A DNA stretch of 64,000 bases from Hesperophylax magnus. Taxonomy: Eukaryota; Arthropoda; Insecta; Trichoptera; Limnephilidae. Below the pieces are notes generated by a model, which saw nothing but the letters and a program-made list of their open reading frames with translations, ran no database searches and was not told the origin of the DNA. The position numbers and the translations under genes were made by a program. Positions 53,860 through 64,000 of the stretch are shown here, in pieces (positions within the stretch are counted from its first letter, which is position 1; the number at the start of each line of letters is the position of its first letter). The stretch lies in assembly GCA_026573805.1 (NCBI GenBank), contig JAIUSX010000019.1:4526001-4590000 (forward strand), written 5' to 3'.

Positions 53860-54260
53860 ATTAAAAACAGTAGATCTCAGGGTCAAAAACATATTCAATA
53901 AGCAGCTACAAATACAAAATTTGGTCGAAAAGCTTCCTATATTATGGTACTAAACTCTAGGGCAAAGTTCCACTATCATTCAAAACTCATAACAATATTA
54001 CAACATTTAAATCTCAAATAAAAAGCTGGATATCAAATATAGGGAGATCAGAAATAAATAATATACCAAATACAAACTGAAACCGAAACCACCAAACTGA
54101 ACAAAATAACACCAATATATTTATAATTATTTCAGAAAAAGAACTGTTTAATATATTTATTATTTTTTTTATATTATCCACACTACAAAATTTTAATATT
54201 AATGTAAATGAAATCCTCAGCACGGTAGATGCAACCGAGGATATCAATATCTCTATTTGT
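53860..54260 (+). pseudogene. Degenerate LINE 3' end with stem-loop
   Basis: Nucleotide homologue of 42590-43045: TAGATCTCAGGGTCAAAAAC.TATTCAAT, GTCGAAAAGCTTCCTATATTATGGTA, ACATTTAAATCTCAAATAAAAAGCTGGAT. The frame is full of stops. The 3' UTR stem-loop is at 54213-54242. Confidence 0.75.
54213..54242 (+). other. LINE 3'-UTR stem-loop (copy e)
   Basis: ATCCTC/GAGGAT outer helix and a compensated GGT/ACC inner helix, where other copies have GGG/CCC or AGG/CCT. Confidence 0.7.
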
Positions 54261-54461
54261 TACAAAAAACAGTAAAAAAACGGTTTTATTATATTTGGAA
54301 GTTGTCATGGTGTTTAATTTAAAGGAAATGTAATTAATTAGGTTATTTTACGTTCTGCAAATATTTTTGTTTTAATAATGTTAATTATTTACACGTTTAT
54401 CCCGAATAAGAAATCATTGGTTTCGAAATATGTTTATAATAATTATTATTATAATATTTGG

Positions 54462-54512
54462 CTGATTTATATAGCACCGTTTTCATGAGAAATCACCTCA
54501 AGGGCGCTGTAC
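54462..54512 (-). repeat. Family F tail fragment, inverted
   Basis: ATATAGCACCGTTTTCATGAGAAATCACCTCAAGGGCGCTGTACAAA is the reverse complement form of the family F tail. Confidence 0.6.
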
Positions 54513-54527
54513 AAATGTATTTATGAA

Positions 54528-54748
54528 CGTTCCATGATAACTCAACACAGTGACACATCAACACACTTTTAAAAAGTGATATAAAGTCATTAGAAACGAT
54601 GAAAAAAAATAAATGAACCTAACCTAACCTAACCAAATTTAACCTACATAACCTAACTAATAAAGTTTTTGTTTCATCACTTTCCATGACTTTATATAAC
54701 TTTTTAAAGATGTGATGAATTATCATTGTGATGATTTATCCGGTCACC
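54528..54748 (+). mobile_element. MITE with TTAGG-like core, copy C
   Basis: 221 bp; ends CGTTCCATGATAA and TTATCCGGTCACC. The core is a CCTAA-type run (54617-54655), the longest of the three copies. Flanks ATTTATGAA (54519-54527) and ATTTATTAA (54749-54757) fit a 9-bp target duplication with one mismatch. Confidence 0.85.
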
Positions 54749-55280
54749 ATTTATTAAATAGTTAATACTAGAACTACTGACTTAAAGCTAGTGACTTACG
54801 ACTAAGACCTATAACTACTATCTTAATAAAATATATATTTACATATGTAGAAACTTATAAATAAAATTAACATTAACAATCTAATTTTACAAGCGCCAGA
54901 AGAAGGAGGAACCTTTATTATACTTTGGTGTTTTTCAAATTAGTTTTTATTATTAGCTGGAAATATATCTTAAATGAATAAAGTGAATGAAATTAATTGT
55001 CGATCGATGATTCATCTGCCAACAATTAAACCGATTGACGTGTTATGTTCCCGCTGTTGACTTTATCATAAGTAGTTGAATGCAATCGCTAGAGAATGTG
55101 TATGTGTGGAAATCATTACGGTATACCAAAAGGAAAAAAATGCAAAATTTTTGATAGAATGACGGATTTATGGAAATGAGTGTCTGAAAAAGTGAGTTTT
55201 TTATTTGGATCTAAATTCTGTTGGGCTGGTCATACATCGTAATTCCATGGGAAGTCTTAATTCTAAGCCTTAGGGCCGGA

Positions 55281-55463
55281 TCAAAGAGGATCCTTCCTCC
55301 CTGGGTCGGATACTCCGAATGCACGATCACCAAACTTAGTGTTCGGATTTCGCTTAGGCTCTTTCAACCTTCTAATTGCAGATGATGTCGCTGATCTAAG
55401 AGTTGACTGCCTTATGCCAGTATTTTCCGGAATGCATAGCTCAGAAATGTACGGTGGCGCCAT
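55281..55463 (-). pseudogene. LINE ORF2 C-terminal fragment, minus strand
   Basis: The minus-strand frame contains STLRSATSSAIRRLKEPKRN followed by TKFGDRAFGVSDPGRK. The pattern Arg-Ser-Ala, then (K/Y)xGDRAF.V..P, is common near the C-terminus of Jockey/CR1-type retrotransposon proteins, just before a Trp-Asn-x-Leu-Pro motif that here has been lost. GC-richer than its flanks. No other domain remains. Confidence 0.6.
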
Positions 55464-56124
55464 TTGGTTGATAGCATGTTATTGTATTATATCAATTTTA
55501 TTAAATATTGTTGTGAACAAAGAGATTTATTTTCATTAAATTTTTGTTAAGAATTTAATTTTTGTTTTTGTTGTTTCTGCGTTAAAAATCATTATCAAAC
55601 TAAATTACTATTTAAATTACATATTTTTATTTTTATGATAAATGATAATATAAACATTCATTTTGATAACACGTGCTTAAAATCCAGACCTGCGCGTAAA
55701 CCTATGCGTGAGCGGACCTTGACATTGGCCAATCATGGAGCATAACATTAAACAAAATAATAGGATAAATGTATACCCGAACTGTGTGTATTCCAAGCAA
55801 CACCAAACACCCATACCTCCAAAGCCTATACCAACCTACGAACCAAGTGTACTCGTACCTACAGTGAACAAGCTGGTAGGTACCAACTGGCTGTGTGTGT
55901 GTTTGTATGTTTGTAGTTACCGCCTGTAGCAAGTGAATACATTAATAGGCATAGGGGAGGTCACTTTGGTATAAGTCTAATGACCAATTTGTATTGGTCG
56001 AATTGCTGCTCAAAATCACTTTTCGTTTCGATGTACTTTAACTGAAAATCTGTTTCCCAATGTTTCAGGTTTTCTCTATTCAAGATACGTTCCCATCTAT
56101 CGTTTCAATATATTGTGCAGCGAT

Positions 56125-56190
56125 AGAGTCAAATAAATTGTAGGTGATTTTTCACGAAAACGGCGCTTTACAAATTATCCAATAATAATA
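56125..56190 (+). repeat. Family F tail with (AAT)n
   Basis: AATTGTAGGTGATTTTTCACGAAAACGGCGCTTTACAAATTATCCAATAATAATAAT: a SINE-like tail that leads straight into the microsatellite. Confidence 0.7.
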
Positions 56191-56203
56191 ATAATTTTTA
56201 TTT

Positions 56204-56670
56204 TTGTTGTGTCGTTGTCGTTGTCGCTGTCGTTGTCGCTGTCGTTGTCGTTGTCGCTGTCGATGTCGTTGTCGTTGTCGTTGTCGCTGTCGTTGTCGCT
56301 GTCGTTGTCGTTGTCATTGTCGTCGTCGTCGTTTTTGTTGCGGTCGCCGTTTTCGTTGTTATTGTTGGCGTTCTTGCTATCGTTATTGTTTTCTTTGTCG
56401 TTGTCATCGTATCGTTATGTTGTCGTTCTTTTTGTCGTTATTTTTGTTGTTATTGCTAACCTTATTGTTGTCATCATATTATTGTCCTTATCGTTGTGTT
56501 TTCGTCGTCGATGTTATTGTTGTCTTTGTTGTTATTGTTGTCGTTGTTGTTATTGTGGATGTTTTTATCGTTGTCATTGTTGTTGTTGTGTTGGTAGTGG
56601 TGTTTTTTTTAAATATTTTTACTGTCGTTGTTGTTGTCTTGATGTTGTCGTTATTATTGTTCTCTTCAAT
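56204..56670 (+). repeat. (GTCGTT/GTCGCT)n hexanucleotide array decaying into TTG-rich DNA
   Basis: About 56204-56330 is a near-perfect six-base repeat of GTCGTT and GTCGCT; 56330-56670 is degraded TTGTCGT/TTGTTAT. Frames on both strands stay open only because the period is six (Ser-Leu, Cys-Arg and Thr-Ala repeats). No gene. Confidence 0.9.
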
Positions 56671-57554
56671 GTGAAGTAAATAATAATTTGTGGTAAGTTT
56701 TCAGAAATATTATTTTTCTTATCGGCACGTTGAAATTACGTTGTATAAAATAATATATTTGTCACGATTGTACCATTTATTACAGAAGGATAATACAAGA
56801 TTACAATAAAGTAAGTAAAAGTCCAAATAGCGATGATAATACATGAAAATAAATTATAACAGAAAATTAAAGGTAATTTACAACACACATTTAATTACTT
56901 TATGATTGTATGCAATAAATTAATTAATGTATAAACCATTGCTTTGTTTAGTCTTTGTTTTGTGGATCATGTATTATTATTTTATAGTAAATTAACTCTT
57001 CTTAGCTTATTTTGAAAAAAAAATACAAATTAAATTAGACTGTCTAAAATCAATCCAAAAAAATATATTTTATTAATTCCCCAGTCAAAAGGCAATAAAT
57101 TCAGTTACTGAGTTACAAATAGTGACATTTTCTTTGATACATAAAGTTATTTTGCATTAAATAACCTTTTCTGTAATGTAACGTGTTTTAACGACGTCCC
57201 ACAATGCTATGACCCTTGTTCAAGGTTAAATAATCTTGGATTATCATAAAACATGTCAAAAATAAATGATTTAAAATTTTTAATGATTACTGAAGTCTTA
57301 AACACCCTGTAATTAGCGAATAAATTTTGTTATTATTATTCCTAATAAATTACACGACAATACCTTGAAACTACAACAGTTAACTACCACATAAATTTCC
57401 GTACAACGCTATTAAAATTATCACGATAGAAATGTACTTTAATTTGAGCAAAACGGTGATTAATTCTATAGTTATATTAGATTATCTTTTTAGTTTGTGA
57501 GATTATCTTTTTTAGTTGGCTTTTATATATATTTTTACAGAACGACAAATATTC

Positions 57555-57800
57555 CCGGGTTAGGAATAACCTGACAATATTTGAAAATCTCCTACTACCA
57601 CCACAGTAAGCGGAAAATGTTGCTTGTGATGTGATGTAGGACTTAGCCAGAAGAGGAATTGAAATCACCACGCCTTGGTTGAGACCCAGACCCAATGCAA
57701 ATTCGGTCACTGACCGTGTGTACACGTACCGGTGTGACACGGTAAAAATATGTTTGTCTCGCTTAGATTTTCAAATATTGTCAGGTTATTCGTAACTCGG
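57555..57800 (+). mobile_element. Family H element with terminal inverted repeats
   Basis: GGAATAACCTGACAATATTTGAAAATCT at the left is mirrored by AGATTTTCAAATATTGTCAGGTTATTC at the right (about 57768-57795), giving a ~240-bp complete element. It shows that family H is a MITE. Confidence 0.8.
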
Positions 57801-58029
57801 GAATCTCTGTCTTTCTTTATTAATGAAAATAATATAAATAAAATTGCATGTAAGTGTTTCTAATAAACAAATAAGTTAATTAATTACTTGAGTCGGCCAT
57901 GTTATGATTCAGAATAACAAAAGGTTAATAAAAATTATACGACCGTGTATGTATGTGAATAAATCAAGTAGGGTAGTGTGTTCCAGTTGTTTGGCGGTCC
58001 AACCAATTTGGCAAGGGTACACAAATAGA

Positions 58030-58195
58030 CTATTTATATATTTATACTCCTAATACCACTACAGTAAGCGGAAAATGTTGCTTGTCATGTGATGGAGGAC
58101 TTAGCCAGACGAGGAATTGAACACACTACGCCTGGTGGGACTCAAACGCGATGTCAACTCAACCACTGACCGGTCACAATATATTTAACCATAAT
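58030..58195 (+). repeat. Family H fragment
   Basis: CTCCTAATACCACTACAGTAAGCGGAAAATGTTGCTTG, GATGGAGGACTTAGCCAGACGAGGAATTGAACACACTACGCCTGG, CCACTGACCGGTCA. Terminal repeats missing. Confidence 0.7.
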
Positions 58196-58199
58196 AGTC

Positions 58200-59185
58200 T
58201 ATTTGTCTACCCTTGCGGGGAAACGGCGTAATAATTAGTGTTGGGAAGTAAGAGCTTCATAGATGCACGCACAGATGTCAGTGTATAGAGTTTGCGTGGA
58301 AGTCCGCAAGATGGAGCCAGTGGCCAGTAGTCGCCAGGGCCAGTGGTAAAGCTCTCAGAGAAACTTACTGTTTTAGATTCCAATTAGCCAGCTACTAGTT
58401 AGGTCGACTACCGATTCACCATTATAATACGTGTAGTATTAATTAAAGCTGTGATTAATCTAAAAGAACCATTTATTTATAAACTCCTTCCAAGACGAGT
58501 TGGAGACCTGTTACAACAATTAGTTAATGAGAGCAAGACACAGTTGTATGCAAACTGGCACTCTTTTCAGCATTTAGAAAATGACAATATCTATAATCAT
58601 AGAAATACGTACTTACTCGCCCAAACAGGAAACATTTAAATAAAATTAATAAATATATTCAATTCGGTGATTTATAATATTTATTCTAATGTATTCCGGG
58701 CCTGTTTTTTCAGAGGTCACCCGGAAAACAAATTCGCCAAATATTTCCAATGCAATTTTATGCAAAATAACTATTGTGCAACAACTGAATGCATGATTGC
58801 ACTTTTTATGGCATCCGGAAGTACGATTTAATAAAACGTTGTAATCAATAATACTGCACGTTATGTCGCTATTTCATTCATTCAGTTTAGGCTTGGAGGT
58901 TTGAAGGTTCCAACTAATTTTAATGTTATATTTCTCCGAAATTTTATTTATAATAATAATCAGTTTGATAGTATGTGCGACGGGTTCCACGCGTTACGGG
59001 TTAATTCTCTGCTAGTTTCTATGTCCTCTAAATATTTATGTTATGTTCTAATAAAGTTCTGTGAACAGAGACATTGCGTCTAAAAAAGTTTATTTTTTTA
59101 TATATAGTAATTACATATAAAATCGTATTTATATTGGGTTATTACATATTAAGAGATTTGAATATTACCCTTCCATAGAAGCCAT
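58200..59185. other. Intergenic DNA, unrecognised
   Basis: 58230-58350 is GC-richer (GTTGGGAAGTAAGAGC.., GAGCCAGTGGCCAGTAGTCGCCAGGGCC) and could be retrotransposon LTR or UTR, but no second copy is in the window. The frames 58451-58639 and 58901-59083 show no motif. Confidence 0.3.
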
Positions 59186-59189
59186 TTTA

Positions 59190-59615
59190 TTAACCTTATT
59201 AACGAATTGGTGTATATTATGAATACCAAAAAAATATGCTTTAGATAAATTGAATGTTTCCCTATCGTTTCGCTTGAGTATAATACAAATAAAATAATAA
59301 ATTACTCAATAAAAAATATAAATGTAAACTAATTAAAAAAACACTTTTTCAATAGATATGTATGAACGGGTAAAAGAAACAACTTTTAAAAAATACAATA
59401 TTATAGCTCAGATTATATGTGACAGTTACATTTGATTAACTTTTTTTCTTTCTTATAAAATTATTTACAAAATAAATAAAAAGTAGTTTTGTGCTTGAAA
59501 TCGATCGTTTCCAGACTCCGTTTGTCAGGCGATTTTAATGCCTATTACCTACACTATAAAGTATACCAAGAATATACACATTTTTGGCTTGTAGCTTCCT
59601 CTTAACTTTTGTTTG
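59190..59615 (+). repeat. Dispersed repeat family M, copy 2
   Basis: Partner of 8010-8432, with a ~20-bp insertion near 59545. Confidence 0.75.
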
Positions 59616-60953
59616 GTAGAGGAGTGCACAGTAAATTATTGTAGTTATAGGTATTACGTGTTGTAGTAAGTACATTACAGTGAGAAAGTGAAAAATAGTT
59701 ACAATATATGTTTGGTAGATGTGATATACGTGTAATTTGTTAAGGTAGATAAGTAATATACTTTATACATAAAATGGGTTATTTTTTAGAGTTTTTTTTT
59801 ATAAGTTTGTGTTTAAATTATTTTTTCATTTTCTTTTTTCAAGTTTTTTATTTTCTTTTATATAATATATCAAAACCAAAATTTCCTCCGAAATCGTAAG
59901 ATTTGTAAGTAGGTACTTAAATGCATACCTACCTAATTATAAACCATTTATTTTATGTAAAAAATATTTAAATGAAGGTTATAATAATACACAATTTGGC
60001 AAAAGAAACGTCACTATCTCAATGACAATTCTATTTTTAAACTTTCTTCAGGCAGTTAATAAAAATAAACAATGATTTCACGTTTGAAAAAGAATCTTAA
60101 CTGAGCCATTAAGACTGCCACCATCTTAAAACAGAAACTAAAGTATATCCAAATTTACAGACAGACAAAATGCAAAACGGTGAAATTATATAGGACTTCC
60201 CAATGCTCAGTAAATAAATAGAATAAAATTAAATAAACATGTTTTATTAAAAAATATATACATTCGAATATCATTAGCGTTTTCTATCATGGTTATCCTA
60301 ATTGCTTAATTTTAGATAAGATGTTCCTTTGGAGAAATATTTTGGTAACTTTAACATTACACATTCGCAGTAGGTGAATCCCAGACTCTAGGGTTCATTT
60401 CCGGGATGACTATGAATTAATAGGCTATCGTTTCTCAAACTTTTAGTGGCACGACTCCCTTAAAAGCCAAAAAATAATGAAAAAAATACCCTACCCCACT
60501 ATTTTATATTTTTAACTTTTACTATAAATTTGGATTATCAATTAATTAGATGTACATGTTGTGTCAGCTGCATTAGCTGAATTCAGCTACATTCGGACTT
60601 ACAACAACTGTAAAAAAAACTGTAGAACATTCTTTTTGGTCTCAAGATTTTGATAAGTTATGACTTGCAGGACGATGTAAATACGGAAGCTTAGTAAAGG
60701 ATGTTATCCTATTTTTGCTTCTTGTGCGAAAAGGGGCTTCTCGTCAATAGTGGCTTAAAAAACTAAATATGGAAATAGTCTGTATCACTTGACAATGCCA
60801 ATGACACGTATAGACAACCTTTTTATAGTTATGTTTAGTTATGAAACAATTTACAGATTTTATATCTCGTGGTAGGTACCTATGATGTGTTTCCTTGTAA
60901 TGTCTTATGTGTTTTATGTATATTTAGCAATACCGGGTGACGTGTATAGTGTA

Positions 60954-60956
<3 letters not shown>
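59616..60956. other. AT-rich DNA without recognised features
   Basis: No ORF, RNA gene or shared repeat recognised. Confidence 0.35.

Positions 60957-61010
<54 letters not shown>
60957..61010 (+). repeat. (GT)27 microsatellite
   Basis: 54 nt of uninterrupted GT dinucleotide. A perfect run of this length is likely to be polymorphic. Confidence 0.98.
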
Positions 61011-61013
<3 letters not shown>

Positions 61014-62560
61014 ATCTCTGCTTACTTGCAGATTTAGTGTTGGGAACTCTTGTGAAAAGTAGAAGGTTCTTTTACTATAATTGCGTTTATTTACGTTACA
61101 ATAAATAAGTCTGGATTTAGCTACACTGCTAATTTACCCGAGGGTTGGTAATTCTCTGTTTCTGGAAGCTTGTTGTCTGGCAATAATATCCCAATTGCTA
61201 CACTCTAGCGACATCTGTCGGACTCTGGAGTAAGCTTTATGACTAGTGCCATCTATCGCTTGAAAACCCAACTTATTACCAAACATCACAGTGTGTGTAT
61301 AAGTATATATGCTTATTGTACAGTTCATATCACTGACATGATTCTCCTTTTAAATATAGGCAGTGAATCCGAAAAAAATTCGATGTTACTGAAGGTATGA
61401 AAAGCATTGGCTAATTAGATGCTGCATTTATTTTGTAAATAAAAAACAATTTGTTTTGTGCTGTATGGCGTGTACGCTTCAAAAGTGTATTTAAATTAAT
61501 TAGGGACTGAAGTTCGGTATAGTCGATGTTATCGTTTAAAGATCTATATATAAAATTTAAATCAGTTTTTTAATGTATAAAACTGATCTATCGCATAATT
61601 TAATTAATTAACACAACTTTATTTATTCGTTTGTAAGGAAGTCGGTATATGAGGTAAGAATTGATTATAACCCTTGACAATAGCGTTCACTAAACAAAAT
61701 TAATAAAGGATTTTTTCGTGTACGTGATAATTTTTTTTACAGATTGCTACCCCAAATACTTGAGCGCAACCCCCTACCCACTGGGGCACCCCCAGGTTGA
61801 GAAACGATGTAATATGCTACAGCCTATGGTATTTTAATACCATATTCTTATATACCCTTGTTCATTCTTCCTACAGCATATATCTATACTATAAATTAAA
61901 AGATACATGTCTTTATAACCGCGTATGCACTGTGTCAGTTTGCTTTATGGCTTATTTGTACGCATTTGAATATTATTATTCAAATTGAATTCCCTGCAAG
62001 TTTATTAAATTCACAATTCATAAATAATTGAAAACTCTCTTTGCGGTTAGTGATTTATAATATGTTTCTGTGGTGGAAATCACAGATTTTCACATAACAA
62101 GGGATTATAATTTTTTTTATTTTTTTTTTATTTATTTATTCAACAAACTATTTTTAAATTTAAAAAAATACTCTTCACATCTCACTAGGGCATTCATGTA
62201 TCAAGATGTGCAGCTTTACAATTACATCATTAAAAAAATACATATATGTAAACTTAATATAATAATAACATTAAATATAAACCCAAAAAAGAAAACTTAA
62301 TGACACGGTTGTGTCGAGACCGGTAGACAAAAATAAACTAAATTTTAACAATAATATTCTTCTGTAAACTAAAGTACAAGGTACCTGTGCTGGCTTATCA
62401 GACACAAGCATATGGTAATCATACTAACAATTACAACATGGATAGTATGAATAATAAATTTTAAGAAAAAAATAAAATAACTAAATAAAATATAGGTAAA
62501 TAATAACCGATAGGTAATAATGAGTAAATAATATTAATAATAAAATAAAATATAACACCT
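61011..62560. other. AT-rich DNA without recognised genes
   Basis: 61135-61275 is GC-richer with a minus frame (61134-61328) that shows no motif. The remainder is simple AT-rich sequence. Confidence 0.3.
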
Positions 62561-62563
62561 TAA

Positions 62564-63250
62564 AATTTATACGATGAGAATGCCAACATTTTTATAAATC
62601 CCAACCAGGAATTATTAGATTCCTGGTCAAATAAAATTTTACTCGCAAAACACTTCAATTATCTCAACCAAACGTATGTTGACAAATTTTCGTCAAACAA
62701 ATGGTTGAGTATTGGAGAGTTGAGCGCAGAAATAGAAGGATTTATGCTTGCCATTCAGGATAGAGTCATTAATACTAAAAATTATAGAAAGCATATAATC
62801 AAAGATACAAATCAAATTGATGATTTGTGTAGAAAATGTTTGGCTTTTCCGGAAACTATAGAACATATTATATCGGGATGTTCTAAATTAGCACCGTCCG
62901 CGTATACATTTAGGCACAATCAAGTTTTAAAAATAATTCACCAAAGTTTGGTAATTAAACATAACTTGATTGACTGCCGTAATATAGTACCATATTATGA
63001 ATACGAACCAAATTCATTTTAAGAAAACGAATTTTATAAAATATATTATGATAAAACTATACTAACAGACCGAACGATTAGTCATAATAGACCCGATATA
63101 GTTTTATTGACAAAATTAGCAAAAATAACTTATATAATTGATGTCGCTATTCCAAATTCCTGTAATATTCAAAAATCTGTTAATGAAAAAATAAGAAAAT
63201 ACACAGATTTAGGAAATGAAATAAAAGAATTTGGCATTCTCAGACTATAA
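62564..63250 (+). pseudogene. R2/R4-like LINE ORF C-terminus: zinc knuckle and PD-D endonuclease
   Basis: One + frame runs from after TAA (62561-62563) to TAA at 63248-63250 with a single in-frame stop at 63020-63022. In order: NKWLSIGELSAEIEGFMLAI, a knuckle C-X2-C-X8-H-X4-C (CRKCLAFPETIEHIISGC), YTFRHNQVLKIIHQ, then after the stop LTDRTISHNRPDIVLL and IIDVAIP, giving PD-X14-D, then KIRKYTDLGNEIKEF. CCHC followed by PD-X12-14-D is the restriction-enzyme-like endonuclease arrangement of R2/R4-group non-LTR elements, which usually insert at specific sites. The RT lies upstream and is missing. Confidence 0.8.
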
Positions 63251-63394
63251 AAATATTACCATTCGTTATTTCGGCTACTGGCATTATACTCGTACCTAGC
63301 TCTCTCATTAAAAATTTAGGCGTATTAGATCTATCAAAAAATGTATATATAAAGATGCAAAAGTCGGTCATTTTGAATACATGTAGGATAACGA

Positions 63395-63830
63395 AAGATT
63401 TTTTAAATATTTATTTTGATTGATCAGTAGGATTTATAGGCCCTGTAAGGAGTTCTACCGAGCCGAACCCTCTGATATAAAAATATCTGGACTCGGTGAA
63501 TTATTTTCACATTTGATCTCTGCTGATTTGACGTGTTGTTCTTGTATTGTTTTGTATTTATTTTGCTTACATAATGCACTTGCAAAATGTTGATTGACTA
63601 GATGATTATTTGTGGAAAAGTGTATGGAAGGGTTTAGTTTTTCCTATGGGGAAGATTTAACCCGGACATAAATCGGAAAAGTAAAATAACAATAAATTAA
63701 CGAAATAATTTTTAAATATTTATGTTGAGGGATCAGTAGGATTTATAGGCCCTGTTAAGAATTCATTTGTGGAAAAGTGTGTGGAAGGGTTTAGTTTTAC
63801 CTGTGGGGAATATTGATTGATTGTTTATGA
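63395..63830 (+). repeat. Local direct repeats, ~310 bp apart
   Basis: TTTTTAAATATTTAT.TTGA..GATCAGTAGGATTTATAGGCCCTGT occurs at 63399-63447 and 63708-63755. ATTTGTGGAAAAGTGT.TGGAAGGGTTTAGTTTT.CCT.TGGGGAA occurs at 63608-63655 and 63765-63811. Confidence 0.85.
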
Positions 63831-63861
63831 CTTCAGCAATTTTATAGAAAACTTGTAGATC

Positions 63862-64000
63862 TCCGCAATGCTTTGCTATTGCTTATGTCTTTTTCGGGAG
63901 CCTAAAACTTCTTCCACCGTTCACTTCTGTATACCACAATTTTACTGTTAAAAAACTACATTACATCGACTCCGTATCTCTTATACGGTGCAGATATATT
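63862..64000 (+). repeat. Dispersed repeat family L, copy 2 (cut by window end)
   Basis: GCAATGCTTTGCTATTGCTTATGTCTTTTTCGGGAGCC and TGTATACCACAATTTTACTGTTAAAAAACTACATTACATCGA match 15965-16085. Confidence 0.75.

Noticed and set aside
56204..56674. 156-codon Cys/Arg and Ser/Leu repeat frames
   Set aside because: Artefacts of a six-base microsatellite, open in several frames at once.
58230..61060. LTR retrotransposon bounded by TGTTGGGAA at 58233 and 61037
   Set aside because: Similarity stops after nine bases, and no primer site, polypurine tract or pol coding lies between.

Overview
The window is AT-rich, repeat-dense eukaryotic intergenic DNA from an insect, most likely a moth or butterfly. 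The insect call rests on a recognisable mille-pattes / tarsal-less / polished-rice (mlpt/tal/pri) micropeptide gene, TTAGG-type telomere-like motifs, and a mix of mariner, Helitron-like, tRNA-SINE and Jockey/CR1-, RTE- and R2/R4-like LINE debris. The lepidopteran call is an inference from the style of the repeats. No conventional long protein-coding gene is visible.

The one clear host gene lies at about 2.46-3.72 kb on the + strand and is invisible to ordinary ORF length cut-offs. Seven AUG-started micro-ORFs of 11-14 codons follow one another with 45-90 nt spacers. Six end in Leu-Asp-Pro-Thr-Gly-Leu-Tyr and the seventh in the variant Leu-Asp-Pro-Thr-Glu-Val-Tyr. Between 2417 and 3434 the + strand holds exactly seven ATG triplets, and each is the start of one of these micro-ORFs, all with A at -3. 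An eighth copy of the peptide, just upstream, has lost both its ATG and its stop but differs from its closest relative only at synonymous sites. A TATA-like box and an arthropod-type initiator lie about 330 nt upstream of the first AUG, and a purine-rich stretch plus a strong 5' splice site follow the last micro-ORF. In flies and beetles these peptides act with the Ubr3 ligase to trigger proteasomal processing of Shavenbaby/Ovo and so control epidermal differentiation, leg joints and segmentation.

The rest is transposon landscape. 0.4-17 kb: LINE tails, SINE copies, a ~105-bp and a 41-bp tandem array, a TTAGG-core MITE, a TTAA-bounded MITE and a perfect 33-bp-arm hairpin. 17.5-20 kb: an orphan exon-like ORF, then a Helitron-like element broken by a TTAA MITE and by a 547-bp mariner deletion derivative. 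22-25 kb: a 40-bp-TIR element, a diverged tandem duplication and a ~130-bp array. 25-30 kb: three Jockey/CR1-superfamily LINE fragments and more MITEs. 31-37 kb: a tRNA-like palindrome, 72-bp and 19-bp minisatellites and an RTE-type endonuclease fragment. 38-58 kb: SINEs, several LINE C-termini, nested MITEs, a CpG-dense patch and a hexanucleotide array. 59-64 kb: a dispersed repeat, (GT)27 and an R2/R4-like LINE 3' end with zinc knuckle and PD-D endonuclease.

Five LINE tails share a 3'-UTR stem-loop whose two helices are kept by compensatory changes, which points to a functional RNA element, probably for reverse-transcriptase recognition.
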